A stretch of DNA of 64,000 nucleotides from Bacteroidota bacterium (GTDB lineage: Bacteria > Bacteroidota > Bacteroidia > Sphingobacteriales > Sphingobacteriaceae): positions 59,297 through 123,296 of the forward strand of contig JAEYZM010000016.1 of NCBI GenBank assembly GCA_023427985.1, in the 5' to 3' direction. Below the pieces are notes generated by a model that made no database searches, had not been told where the DNA came from, and worked only from the letters and a program-made list of their open reading frames with translations. This document shows, in pieces, positions 1-9,554 of the stretch. The position numbers and the translations under genes were made by a program. How positions within the stretch are numbered: the first letter of the stretch is position 1; each line of letters opens with the position of its first letter.

Positions 1-2934
1 CCTAGCAATTTCTGGATCTAATCCAGGATATTTGGTAAAGGTCAAAAGATTAGTACCTATGAATGCTATTCTTGCCGACTCAATTTTGAACTTAGCCAAT
101 TTGCTTTTAGGAATTCTATATCCAATTGTAAGGTTTCGTAATCTTGCAAAAGTTGCATCGTACAAGAACATGGTCGTATTAATCCAAGGTGTTCCAGAAC
201 CATAAGTGGCTGTTTCCAATGTAAGTCTAGGAAATGCAGCTACATCGCCTGGTTGTTGCCAACGATCAAATATATCAGTTCTCATATTCCAATTAGTAAC
301 AACACCTAATTGTCTTTTTGCTGATGATTCATAAATATTACCACCCAAAACAAAATTAAATAATACACTCAAATCCCAATTCTTATAAGAGAAGATATTT
401 GTTAAACCTCCAATTGCATCTGGAAGTACTGAACCTACTGCAACTCTATTATTTGGTGTCCATTCGAATGTTTCATTGCCATTCAAATCTAAATATACTG
501 GTCTCCCTGTTGCAGGATCTACATGCGAGAATCTTACTAAATAGTTCGTTCCAACAGGCGAACCAACAACTACACGGGTGTCATTTGTCCCACCATTTAC
601 AGCTCCTTCTGAATATCCACCTATACTATTGATTCTATTTTTATTATGAGCAATATTGAAAATAGTTGTCCATTTAAATTCTCTATCAATATTCCTAGAA
701 GTTAAATTTAATTCAAACCCACTATTCCATAATTCTCCAACATTATCCCAATAATTTGTGAATCCAGTAGAGGGTTGTACGTTTAGTGACATTAATACAT
801 CAGTAGTTGTTCTATCATAGTATTCAAGACTAAACATTAAACGGTCTCTCCATAAACCTACGTCTATCCCAGCATTAAATATCCATGAGGTCTCCCATTT
901 TAAATTTGGATTTTCTAAAACTGCTGGGAAGAGTGTACCTTGACCATTGTAATTTGGCGATTGGCTAGGTGAAACGAAAGTCCCTCTCCATTGATAATTT
1001 GGCAAGTTAGCATTTCCACTCTTTCCATAACTCACTCTTAATTTTGTAGTGCTAATTGCAGGAAGCGATTTCATGAACTCTTCTTCAGTCATTAACCATG
1101 AAGTAGAAAATCCAGGGAAATAACCCCATCTATTATTGCTACCAAATCTTGAAGAACCATCAGATCTAAAGGTTGCTTCAAAAAACAATTTATTTCTAAT
1201 GGAATAACTAATTCTTGAGAAGTAACTTAGAAACGCATATTCTTGAGTTGCTCCTATTTGTTTATTATATGAATATAATGAATCATCAACTTTCGCATCT
1301 TGATCATAAAAACCCGATCGCATATTCGAAGCATAAAACTCTCTAAAACTGGTGCTCGATTTTTGATATTCATATCCTACCATCGCATCAAATTTATTCG
1401 CAGCTCTTACTCTTCTCGTATAATTTATCTGAGCGTTATAATTATAATTAGTTACAAAAGTAGCTCGTCTAGTTGCATTACCTAAATGTGTAGTGTTTGC
1501 CAATTCTTGGTTGTCGTATTGATCGTCCGTAAGATTCATATAATCTAAATTTGCTCTACCAATGAAAGTAAAGTTATCGTTAATACGATATTCAAGATTT
1601 GCACCATTAATTGTTCTGTCTTCAACAGTCTGCCATTTCTTTAACTCTTGAATTCTTACAGGATTATCTCCTCCTGTCCAAAACGTACCATCGGGATTAT
1701 ATACTGGGAATATTGGCAATGCAGTAGACATAGCTGCGCCCAATCCACCTGCCCATGCTGTATTCACTCTTCTGTTAAATCCGTTACTATAAGAATTTGA
1801 CAGTGACAATTTTAATTGTTTCGTTAGATTAAAGTCAGAGTTGATTCTAAAAGAAGTTCGATCAAAGCTGTTTCCAACTAAAAAGGTTTCATCTTTTCTA
1901 TACGACACATTAGCGAATACTGATGCAAATTTACCTCCTTTACTATAAGAAATATTATGCGCATGCTTAACACCTGTCTGTGTCGTTAAATCGACCCAAT
2001 TCGTATTCGTTTTACGAGCGTCGTCCCAACTAATATTATTTGGTAATGGCGCTAAACCTACCCCTCCATCGTTTTCATATGCTTCTTGATACAATTGTAA
2101 AAATTGCTCTGAGTTTAACATGTTTGGCAATGCTGTAGGTGTCGACACTCCCACACTACCTGTATAATTTATTTGTTGGCCTGCTTTTCTAGCACGTTTA
2201 GTAGTTATCAAAATTACACCATTAGAACCTCTAGATCCATAAATTGCAGTAGCTGCCGCATCTTTTAAAACATCAATCGATTCAATATCATCGGGGTTAA
2301 TAGATGAAAGAGGATTATTATTCATTCCTCCCCCATTTCCTCCAGAACTACCATTATTTAAAAAGTAGTCTTGGGTAATTGGAATTCCATCCACAACATA
2401 TAAAGGGTCACCTCCAGCTGATATTGAAGCTGAGCCTCGAATTCTAATTACCGCTGCAGAACCAGCTAATCCACTTCCTGTAGTTACTTGCACACCTGGC
2501 AGTTTACCTTGCAAGGCCGATTCAAAGCTTGGTACTGGCAAGTCGTTTAACTCTTTTGCCCCAATTTTTGAAATGGATCCTGTTACTTCTCTTCTTACCT
2601 TAGTCCCATAACCTACAACAACTACATCTTCTAATTGCTTGGTATCTTCTCGAAGTGTAAAATCATAGCTAGAACTACCTGAATTAACCTCTCGGAAAAT
2701 TGTTTCATAGCCTACTAAAGATATCTTCAGCTTGTATTTCTTACCTTCTTCCAATCCTGAAATAGTAAAATTACCCATCACATCGGTAACACTTGCTTTT
2801 GTTGTTCCATCAATCGTAACCGTAACGCCAATTAAAGGCTCCCGATTTCGATCTAATATTTTCCCCCGTATATTCTGCGAAAATACAGTGGCACTCATCA
2901 GCAAGAAAATCATTAAGAGTAGATTTCTCTTCAT
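1..2934 (-). CDS. susC: SusC/RagA-type TonB-dependent outer-membrane receptor (3' end outside window)
   Basis: Outer-membrane importer; by family it takes up oligosaccharides with a SusD lipoprotein, powered by TonB. I translated it by hand: 978 codons are open from the ATG at 2934 to the window edge, still in frame at GLDPEIAR, so the C-terminus and stop are missing. Visible in order: signal peptide MKRNLLLMIFLLMSATVFSQ, a carboxypeptidase-regulatory-like domain (about 25-85), the SusC hallmark VVVGYGT, a plug domain with RIRGSASISAGGDPLYVVDG, then a long beta-barrel rich in aromatic strands. It starts 8 nt after the GH13 gene upstream, so the two are co-transcribed. A susD gene is expected just left of the window. 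Maltodextrin as substrate is inferred from the neighbours. Confidence 0.95.
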   Translation of the reverse strand, partial: MKRNLLLMIFLLMSATVFSQNIRGKILDRNREPLIGVTVTIDGTTKASVTDVMGNFTISGLEEGKKYKLKISLVGYETIFREVNSGSSSYDFTLREDTKQLEDVVVVGYGTKVRREVTGSISKIGAKELNDLPVPSFESALQGKLPGVQVTTGSGLAGSAAVIRIRGSASISAGGDPLYVVDGIPITQDYFLNNGSSGGNGGGMNNNPLSSINPDDIESIDVLKDAAATAIYGSRGSNGVILITTKRARKAGQQINYTGSVGVSTPTALPNMLNSEQFLQLYQEAYENDGGVGLAPLPNNISWDDARKTNTNWVDLTTQTGVKHAHNISYSKGGKFASVFANVSYRKDETFLVGNSFDRTSFRINSDFNLTKQLKLSLSNSYSNGFNRRVNTAWAGGLGAAMSTALPIFPVYNPDGTFWTGGDNPVRIQELKKWQTVEDRTINGANLEYRINDNFTFIGRANLDYMNLTDDQYDNQELANTTHLGNATRRATFVTNYNYNAQINYTRRVRAANKFDAMVGYEYQKSSTSFREFYASNMRSGFYDQDAKVDDSLYSYNKQIGATQEYAFLSYFSRISYSIRNKLFFEATFRSDGSSRFGSNNRWGYFPGFSTSWLMTEEEFMKSLPAISTTKLRVSYGKSGNANLPNYQWRGTFVSPSQSPNYNGQGTLFPAVLENPNLKWETSWIFNAGIDVGLWRDRLMFSLEYYDRTTTDVLMSLNVQPSTGFTNYWDNVGELWNSGFELNLTSRNIDREFKWTTIFNIAHNKNRINSIGGYSEGAVNGGTNDTRVVVGSPVGTNYLVRFSHVDPATGRPVYLDLNGNETFEWTPNNRVAVGSVLPDAIGGLTNIFSYKNWDLSVLFNFVLGGNIYESSAKRQLGVVTNWNMRTDIFDRWQQPGDVAAFPRLTLETATYGSGTPWINTTMFLYDATFARLRNLTIGYRIPKSKLAKFKIESARIAFIGTNLLTFTKYPGLDPEIAR

Positions 2935-2942
2935 ACGTTTGT

Positions 2943-5765
2943 TTATAGAATTATTATTTTAGTTTGATTTATTTCTTTACCAGTATTTATCTGTAATACA
3001 TAAGTCCCATTACTTAATTGCATTTCTTCTTTCGTCAATACGATTTCTTCCGAAGATCGATTTGCATTGTTCGTTAACTCTTTCAGGAATACAATTCTTC
3101 CAGTTAAATCCATCACTTGAATTTGTATCCCATCTAAGGATTTATTTTTCCATTCAATATGTATTTCCGATGCAGTAGGATTTGGATACACCTTTACATC
3201 GTTGTGTTTTTTTGCAGTAAAATTTATTCCTGTTACAACATAAGGTGTGTTGATTTTTCGATCGGTATAAAACTTATATGCACCAGGTGCTAACAATATT
3301 TTGTAATTAACATCTGTAACATTAATAGAATCACCAGTAAATAACTCGTACCACCAGCCTGTGTGCTGAAAAACTGGTACAATTGAATCGCTGCGCACGT
3401 TGAAATTTGCAACACAAATTGTATTCAGGTTCGCATCGTTTACTTTATAGGTTTTTACCGATGAACTTACACTGTAAACGTAGTTCGATGTTGAATAAGA
3501 AGGTTCATTGTTCTTTAACCATCCAAGAATAGAAATTACATCATAGATTCTTTTTCTATTTGGATTACTAAAATAATCCCAACGTATAGGTTTGTTCCCT
3601 ACTCTACCATTATAATCAATCGAGAAATCATATCCCAATTCTTCGAATTGCCATATCATTTTTGGACCTTGTAAAGGAATTAGAAAACACATAGCAGCCT
3701 CTATTCTTTTTAATGCTGTGTTCATGTCTTTTACCGAATAATTTCCAGCAGCATTTCCAAATTGCAAATTCTTGTACATCAATCGTTCTTCATCGTGACT
3801 TTCTGCATATGCAACTAAATGCGGATTGTTCCAATTCCTAGCTTTATAATCGGCTCCCGATAAATTGCTGTTTGGAATGTAACCCATAGTAGCTTCATTG
3901 AATGCATGATTCACATTCCCCCAAAACATAAATCCATAATCGGCTAACTCTTTCTCTTCTGAATTTTCTGCAAAATGTTCTAATATTAAATAGGCAGTAG
4001 AATCGTAGCTTCTGATTTTATTATAAATGCGTTTCCAAATTGCAATTCGGCCAGCATCGTATGCCCCCCATGCTGCAACATTGGAACCAGTATTTTTTTG
4101 TGTAAATCCTTTCGATAAATCGAATCGGAATCCGTCAATTTTATATTCCTCTAACCAAAATTTCAATACCGTATCCACAAAGTCTTTAGTAGCCTGCGAC
4201 TCATGATTAAAATCGTATCCAACACCAAAAGGATGCATATCGTTTTGATTAAACCAAGGATTGTTTGCACTTGGCTTATTGGTATTTTTATCGAAATACA
4301 TACGCACCATTGGACTCTGTCCAAAGGAATGATTCAACACCATGTCAATGACTATTGCTATGCCTCTTCTATGGCACTCATCGACAAAAATTTTAAAGGA
4401 ATTTTTAGTGCCATAATATTTATCTAATGCAAAATAAAAAGATGGATTATAGCCCCAACTTTCATTGCCTTCGAACTCGTTGATGGGCATTAATTCAATC
4501 ACATTCACTCCTAATCTTTGAAGATAATCTAAACTATCCACCAAGGTCTGATAATCGTGACGTGCAATAAAATCACGAACGAGTAATTCATAAACAAATA
4601 ACTTCTCTACCTTAGGTCGAACAAAATTATTTGAATGTTGCCAGTTGAAGATTTCTTTTTCGGTATTTAATACACTCACGTATTCCGATGCTTTTCCGTT
4701 TGGAAATGGTGTTAGGTTGGGATACGTTATTGCAGGAATAAAAGGATCGTTGTATGAGTCTAAAAGTTTTTCAGAATATGGGTCGGCAATTTTGATTTGC
4801 GCTGCATCTATTGAGTATTGAAATCTGTAATCTACACCTTTTGTTAATCCATTTATTTGAATCCATAATTTTTGTCCAGATGGCGATTTCTTCATATAAT
4901 AATTTGGATCAAACTCCCAATTATTAAAATCTCCTAATACATAAGCAAATTCTTTGAATGGTGCATGCAATTGTAAAATAACAGATGTATCCGATATATA
5001 ATTTATACCATCTCTCGTCCCCAATGGTGCTTGTGCAATTGCGGGAGTAGTCCTATAAATCATATAAACTGTATCTCGGACTATAGTTCCATTATCATTT
5101 GCTTCAACAATGTACGTGTATTTATTTGCGGGTATAGAATTGGGAGCCACATTAACCGTAGCTACAGAATCATTAATAACATTAAGTATTTCTGAATTAT
5201 TTCTATATACTTTTAGATTCGATTTCTTAGAAGATATTGCTTTAAAAATATAGGATTCCGATGTAGTGATAACTTGAGCATTCTGTGTTTCAATTCTAAC
5301 TTCAAATGCACCTGTTGAAATGGCAACAAAAATATCGGATCCGTCAGATTCTCTTCCGACGATAGAGCCATTTTGATTTCTAAATACAAAAGCCAATTTC
5401 GAAACCGTTTCGTTTGATGGTACATTATAAAATGTATTGATGCTCGGTATCGTTAATGAAAATAAATCAGTTCCTATTTTAGTCATCTTAACTTTCGCAT
5501 CATCGGCCCCCCAATTCCCTTGTACATGTCGCCAGGCTGTTGGACTTGTACTTAAATTCGTAATCACCCCGGTATGTGCATATACTGTATTTTGGCCCAT
5601 CAAAGCCTTATTTCCCTTACTGGCATCAAAAATTATAGTTAACTGCTGATTGGGATTGGCAAAAGCAGGATTTAATGTTACAACTTGCGATGTAGCAGGA
5701 ATGCTAAATGCTATTGAAAAAACGATTAAAAACGAATAAAATAAACTATTTTTTAACTGAAACAT
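2943..5765 (-). CDS. secreted multidomain GH13 alpha-amylase with T9SS type A sorting domain
   Basis: Cleaves alpha-1,4 glucans outside the cell. The 940 residues comprise a signal peptide (MFQLKNSLFYSFLIVFSIAF..., cut near ATSQ), a SusE-like beta-sandwich starting LTIIFDASKGN (about 30-155), an Ig-like linker, a CBM48-like module (about 240-330, YVLGDFNNW), the GH13 barrel (about 385-780), a C-terminal beta domain and a T9SS sorting domain (about 860-940, KVYPNPTASEIHIEW). The catalytic triad is intact: nucleophile D549 in GFRFD, acid/base E596 in LEHFAE and D658 in SHDEERL; region I reads DMVLNH. It precedes susC by 8 nt and lies under the twin palindromes at 5803-5857. The sorting domain implies surface attachment or release, unlike the periplasmic GH13s nearby. 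Confidence 0.93.
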   Translation of the reverse strand: MFQLKNSLFYSFLIVFSIAFSIPATSQVVTLNPAFANPNQQLTIIFDASKGNKALMGQNTVYAHTGVITNLSTSPTAWRHVQGNWGADDAKVKMTKIGTDLFSLTIPSINTFYNVPSNETVSKLAFVFRNQNGSIVGRESDGSDIFVAISTGAFEVRIETQNAQVITTSESYIFKAISSKKSNLKVYRNNSEILNVINDSVATVNVAPNSIPANKYTYIVEANDNGTIVRDTVYMIYRTTPAIAQAPLGTRDGINYISDTSVILQLHAPFKEFAYVLGDFNNWEFDPNYYMKKSPSGQKLWIQINGLTKGVDYRFQYSIDAAQIKIADPYSEKLLDSYNDPFIPAITYPNLTPFPNGKASEYVSVLNTEKEIFNWQHSNNFVRPKVEKLFVYELLVRDFIARHDYQTLVDSLDYLQRLGVNVIELMPINEFEGNESWGYNPSFYFALDKYYGTKNSFKIFVDECHRRGIAIVIDMVLNHSFGQSPMVRMYFDKNTNKPSANNPWFNQNDMHPFGVGYDFNHESQATKDFVDTVLKFWLEEYKIDGFRFDLSKGFTQKNTGSNVAAWGAYDAGRIAIWKRIYNKIRSYDSTAYLILEHFAENSEEKELADYGFMFWGNVNHAFNEATMGYIPNSNLSGADYKARNWNNPHLVAYAESHDEERLMYKNLQFGNAAGNYSVKDMNTALKRIEAAMCFLIPLQGPKMIWQFEELGYDFSIDYNGRVGNKPIRWDYFSNPNRKRIYDVISILGWLKNNEPSYSTSNYVYSVSSSVKTYKVNDANLNTICVANFNVRSDSIVPVFQHTGWWYELFTGDSINVTDVNYKILLAPGAYKFYTDRKINTPYVVTGINFTAKKHNDVKVYPNPTASEIHIEWKNKSLDGIQIQVMDLTGRIVFLKELTNNANRSSEEIVLTKEEMQLSNGTYVLQINTGKEINQTKIIIL

Positions 5766-5802
5766 AATTGCAATTTAATAAAAAAATCATCTAAAAAATA
5801 GG

Positions 5803-5823
5803 AAAGTGTAAAAAATACACTTT
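5803..5823. promoter_or_regulatory. palindromic operator candidate, site 1
   Basis: Perfect 8-bp inverted repeat AAAGTGTA / TACACTTT with a 5-nt spacer (AAAAA). It lies between the divergent amylase-susC and CBM-protein genes. It shares the AGTGTA-N5-TACACT core with site 2, whose centre is 36 bp away, and the TGTA-N5-TACA core with the site in front of the NUDIX regulator. Binding by that regulator is inferred. Confidence 0.7.
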
Positions 5824-5840
5824 TTAGAATTATTATAGAT

Positions 5841-5857
5841 AGTGTAAAAATTACACT
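5841..5857. promoter_or_regulatory. palindromic operator candidate, site 2
   Basis: Second AGTGTA-N5-TACACT palindrome; the arms extend to 7 bp (AGTGTAA/TTACACT) around AAA. It lies 66 bp upstream of the CBM-protein ATG and 75 bp upstream of the amylase ATG. Two sites 36 bp apart could bind two regulator dimers on roughly the same DNA face. Confidence 0.7.
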
Positions 5858-5923
5858 TTAATTTGTTTTATACATTTTTAACTCTTAATTTCAATTTTAA
5901 ACTATTAATAAATTTATACTGTT

Positions 5924-7645
5924 ATGAGAAAAATTTTACTATTGGCAGTGCTAGTAACAATTGCCCTAAGCACACAAGCACGTAAAGTTAAGTTCCGTGT
6001 TAATATGACGGGGCAGACTGTAAGTGCTAATGGATTACACCTTGCTGGAAATTTCAAAGATGTTAACTACGATAATGTTGATGAAAACCCTACTTTGGTA
6101 AACTGGAGTCCTAATACCTATGCTCTAACGGGTCCTGATGCAAATGGAATTTATTCCATTGTGATGGACTTAGCCGACAGCTTAGCATACGAATTTAAAT
6201 TTATAAACGACAACGATTGGCCAGGTGGCGAAAACGTTCCTACAGAATCACAAGTTGGAGGCGGAAATTCAAATCGTTGGATTTATATCCCAAATACAAA
6301 CGCAACCGATACCTTAGAACTTCCTGCTGTAATGTTCGGTGGAAATGCACCAAACGGAATGAAATTAGTTCGTTTCAATGTGAACATGGCAAATGAAACT
6401 GTTAATCCAGATGGGGTACACGTAGCAGGTGCATTCCAAGGATGGAATCCTGCGGGTTCTCAAATGGTTAACTACGCAGGTAATGGATCATTCAGCGGCA
6501 CAACCTATGTATATTTAGGATATGTTGCTACTGGAACAGGAACAGAATTCAAATATGTAAACGATAACGATTGGGCAGGTGCCGAATCGGTTCCTAGTGC
6601 ATGTAATGTAAATGGAAACAGAGCAATCAATAATGTAAATTCCGATACTGCAGTTTTAAACGTATGTTTCGGTTCTTGTGAAATATGTCCAGCTGCACCA
6701 CTACCTGTTTACGATGTTACCTTCCAAGTAGATATGTCGGCAACATGTGTGTTCGACTCAGTAGATATCGCTGGAGGTAAAATTAATAACTGGTCTGGTG
6801 GAACTATGTTGCAACCAATATCAGCAGGTTCATCCATCTATTCAGTTACTGTTCCAATTGATTCAGGAGAAGTAGAATACAAATTCAGAAAATATGTTAA
6901 TGGAAATGTGAGCTGGGAAGGTGTAGCAAATAGAATTAAAAGCGTATCATCAGATACTACAATTGAATTAGTATGTTTCGATAAAGATACCCTTTGTACA
7001 CCACTACCTGCTCCTGCAGATGTGCGTTTCATTGTTGATTTATCGAACGAAATTCCTGATCCAAATGGCGATATCTTTATCATGGGTAATTTCACTGAAC
7101 CAAACTGGCAATCGGGTGCAATTAGAATGACACCTGTAGCAGGACAAATTGGTGTGTACGAAGCAACTTTCAGTGCAATGTGCCCTGGTACTTTCGCATT
7201 TAAGTTTTGTAATGGGCCAACTTCAAATGTTGCAAACGAAGAAAGTTTCCCAAATGCAAACGATAGAGGTTGTGTGGTTGATAATGGTGTAGGAAGTTTC
7301 AATAGAACGTATGAAAGAACTAATGGTAACCCAGTTACTTTAGGTTTTGTATTTAATTCTTGTGTAACTGTAAATGTTGGTGTTAATGCAACTAAATTAA
7401 ATGCAAGTGCAATTAGTTTATATCCTAACCCATCTGAAGGTTCATCAACGATTAAATTCAACAACAATTCAACTATTGCTAACATTCAGATTACTGATTT
7501 AGCAGGTAGAATTGTAAAAGAATATTCAAAAGTTAATGCTTCTGAACTTACAATCTCAACAAATGATTTAGAAACAGGTATCTACTTTGTTTCGGCATTG
7601 AATTCTAATAATGAAATTGCCACCGTGAAACTCATGGTTCGTTAA
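5924..7645 (+). CDS. secreted four-repeat beta-sandwich (putative glycan-binding) protein with T9SS type A domain
   Basis: 573 residues: signal peptide MRKILLLAVLVTIALSTQA, four related modules of about 110-120 residues, then a T9SS sorting domain (about 495-573, SLYPNPSEGSSTIKF). The modules begin VKFRVNMTGQTVSANGLHLA, VRFNVNMANETVNPDGVHVA, VTFQVDMSATCVFDSVDIAG and VRFIVDLSNEIPDPNGDIF, and each continues with a G-F/W-N motif and conserved FKF or YKF and Trp positions, a pattern like CBM20/CBM48 starch-binding folds. No catalytic domain is visible. Position opposite the amylase-susC operon and between GH13 genes suggests it holds starch at the cell surface, like SusE/SusF but delivered by T9SS. 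The function is inferred; the modular structure and sorting domain are seen directly. Confidence 0.85.
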   Translation: MRKILLLAVLVTIALSTQARKVKFRVNMTGQTVSANGLHLAGNFKDVNYDNVDENPTLVNWSPNTYALTGPDANGIYSIVMDLADSLAYEFKFINDNDWPGGENVPTESQVGGGNSNRWIYIPNTNATDTLELPAVMFGGNAPNGMKLVRFNVNMANETVNPDGVHVAGAFQGWNPAGSQMVNYAGNGSFSGTTYVYLGYVATGTGTEFKYVNDNDWAGAESVPSACNVNGNRAINNVNSDTAVLNVCFGSCEICPAAPLPVYDVTFQVDMSATCVFDSVDIAGGKINNWSGGTMLQPISAGSSIYSVTVPIDSGEVEYKFRKYVNGNVSWEGVANRIKSVSSDTTIELVCFDKDTLCTPLPAPADVRFIVDLSNEIPDPNGDIFIMGNFTEPNWQSGAIRMTPVAGQIGVYEATFSAMCPGTFAFKFCNGPTSNVANEESFPNANDRGCVVDNGVGSFNRTYERTNGNPVTLGFVFNSCVTVNVGVNATKLNASAISLYPNPSEGSSTIKFNNNSTIANIQITDLAGRIVKEYSKVNASELTISTNDLETGIYFVSALNSNNEIATVKLMVR

Positions 7646-7666
7646 TATTGTTTGTGTTAATTTATG

Positions 7667-7698
7667 AAGACCTCGTCAAATGATGAGGTCTTTTTTTT
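7667..7698 (+). terminator. Rho-independent terminator after the CBM protein
   Basis: Stem AAGACCTC / GAGGTCTT, extended inward by GTC/GAT pairing, followed by a run of T. It starts 21 nt after the stop of the CBM-protein gene and ends about 10 nt before the next ATG, so the GH13 gene at 7709 is either read through the terminator or has its own promoter. Confidence 0.85.
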
Positions 7699-7708
7699 AT
7701 CTTGTAAT

Positions 7709-9529
7709 ATGAAAAAATTAATAACCCTTATTCTTGTATTCTTTTGCATCAACTCTTTTGCCTTTGCGCAAGAATTAAAAATGTATCCACCCAATTGGTA
7801 CAAAGGCTTAAGTGATACAACACTTCAATTGATTATTAATTATAAAAATATCCGTGACTCAAAAATTAATATGCAAACGGATATCGTAAAAATTATTAAA
7901 CGATACCCAAGTAATCATGTCGACTATCTCATGATTGACTTGAGTATCCCTAAAGATTATCTCGCGAACATCATACCGATAGAATTTATCATCGGCAAAA
8001 AACAAAAACTTCAAATTGATTACCCACTTATTTCAAGAAACGATAAGAAAAAATCAATTTTAAAAAATACCGACTTGATGTATTTGATTATGCCCGATCG
8101 TTTTGCAAATGCGAACACATCGAACGACAAATTCAATACACTAGAAGAAAAATCAGTTGACCGAAATGCAGAGTTTGGCCGACACGGAGGTGATTTACTA
8201 GGTATCGACAATAACATCAATTATTTTAAATCCTTAGGAATTACTACACTTTGGCTTACCCCGTTTCAAGAAAACAACGAACCCAAACAATCGTATCATG
8301 GTTATGCCATCACGAATCATTATAAAACAGATCCACGTTTAGGTAGTAACGAAGACTATAAAAGATTGGTAGAAAAACTACATCAGCAAAACATGAAAAT
8401 GTGTATCGATTTAGTATTTAATCATATTGGAGATAAGCATTGGATGTATACAGACAAACCTTTTCCAAATTTCATTCATCAGTTCGATAGCTTCACGAGG
8501 ACCAATTACAGAGCAAATGTGTTAATGGATCCTTATGCATCGGCACAAGAAAAAGATGTATTCAGTAGAGGCTGGTTCGATCACCACATGCCCGATTTAA
8601 ATTTAAAAGACCCTACGCTCGCAAAATATATGATTCAGAACACCATATGGTGGTTGTTGTATGCCGATGTAGATGCGATTCGTATCGACACTTACGCATA
8701 TCCAGATTTAAGCTTCATGCATCATTGGCATCAAAGTATTCGTAAAGATTTTCCTGAGATGAGCATCTTCGGAGAAATTTGGGAACATGCTGTTCCTCTC
8801 CAATCATTTTTTAGTGCAAAGGATACAGAAGATAAAATGCTTCGAAACATTTTAGATTTTCAATTTGCATTTGCAATGGACGAATTTGTGAATCAAGATT
8901 TCGGCTGGACAGAAGGAGTTTCTAAAATGTATTATAATTTGAGTCAAGATTATTTATATCAAGACCCTTATCATCATGTAACATTTTTGGACAATCACGA
9001 TTTAGATCGTTTTATGTCGCAAATTAACGGAGATGTAAAAAAATTAAAAATTGCATTAGGAATGTTATTAACTATGCGCGGTATTCCTTGTATTTTTTAC
9101 GGAACAGAACTGCTTATGAAAGGGAAAGGTTCACATGGAATAATTCGTGAAGATTTTCCCGGTGGTTGGTCCAACGACCAAGTAAATAAATTCGAAAGAA
9201 GTAATAGATCCCTTGAAGAAAATGAAGTGATCGACTATATCTCTAAAATTCAAAGCTGGAAAAAAACACATGCTGGTTTTTCTGAAAATGCGAAGATGAT
9301 GCAGTTTATTCCTTTTGATGGAATCTATGCCTTTGCAAGATATAGCAAGGATGATGTAGCAATTATTCTGTACAACAGCAGTAACAAAAAGTTAAAAATT
9401 TCACAAAAGAAATTTGCTGAATTATTAAAAGAAAAATTGGAAGGTAAAAATATTTTAAATGATAAATTAGTTGATTTCAAAAGTTTAGAAATAGAGTCAA
9501 AAGAATTTATGATCATAGATGTTAACTAG
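7709..9529 (+). CDS. periplasmic GH13 cyclomaltodextrinase/neopullulanase (SusA-like)
   Basis: Hydrolyses short or cyclic maltodextrins. I chose ATG 7709 (606 residues) because the open frame upstream, from 7664, only reads through the terminator hairpin, and because MKKLITLILVFFCINSFAFA is a proper signal peptide. Order: a cyclomaltodextrinase N-terminal type domain (about 20-115, MYPPNWYKGLSDTTLQL), the GH13 barrel (about 120-525) and a short C-terminal beta domain. Catalytic residues in this numbering are D327 (AIRID), E356 (FGEIWE) and D431 (NHDLDRF); region I reads DLVFNH. There is no lipobox and no T9SS domain, so a soluble periplasmic enzyme is likely. The gene converges with the MFS gene; the two stop codons lie inside one hairpin. 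Confidence 0.92.
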   Translation: MKKLITLILVFFCINSFAFAQELKMYPPNWYKGLSDTTLQLIINYKNIRDSKINMQTDIVKIIKRYPSNHVDYLMIDLSIPKDYLANIIPIEFIIGKKQKLQIDYPLISRNDKKKSILKNTDLMYLIMPDRFANANTSNDKFNTLEEKSVDRNAEFGRHGGDLLGIDNNINYFKSLGITTLWLTPFQENNEPKQSYHGYAITNHYKTDPRLGSNEDYKRLVEKLHQQNMKMCIDLVFNHIGDKHWMYTDKPFPNFIHQFDSFTRTNYRANVLMDPYASAQEKDVFSRGWFDHHMPDLNLKDPTLAKYMIQNTIWWLLYADVDAIRIDTYAYPDLSFMHHWHQSIRKDFPEMSIFGEIWEHAVPLQSFFSAKDTEDKMLRNILDFQFAFAMDEFVNQDFGWTEGVSKMYYNLSQDYLYQDPYHHVTFLDNHDLDRFMSQINGDVKKLKIALGMLLTMRGIPCIFYGTELLMKGKGSHGIIREDFPGGWSNDQVNKFERSNRSLEENEVIDYISKIQSWKKTHAGFSENAKMMQFIPFDGIYAFARYSKDDVAIILYNSSNKKLKISQKKFAELLKEKLEGKNILNDKLVDFKSLEIESKEFMIIDVN

Positions 9530-9554
9530 TAGTACTTATTTCGTACTACTAGTT
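9524..9554. terminator. hairpin spanning both convergent stop codons
   Basis: A perfect 12-bp stem AACTAGTAGTAC / GTACTACTAGTT with a 7-nt loop lies across the last codons of the GH13 gene (+) and the stop of the MFS gene (-). There is no T-tract, so it is probably a weak bidirectional terminator or an mRNA 3'-end stabiliser. Confidence 0.6.

Noticed and set aside
6838..7485. 215-codon minus-strand open frame
   Set aside because: Lies fully inside the CBM-repeat gene on the other strand; no signal peptide or domain, and the plus-strand gene has clear repeats and a sorting domain.
7664..7708. Upstream start for the GH13 gene
   Set aside because: The first 15 codons are the terminator hairpin of the previous gene; ATG 7709 gives a normal signal peptide.
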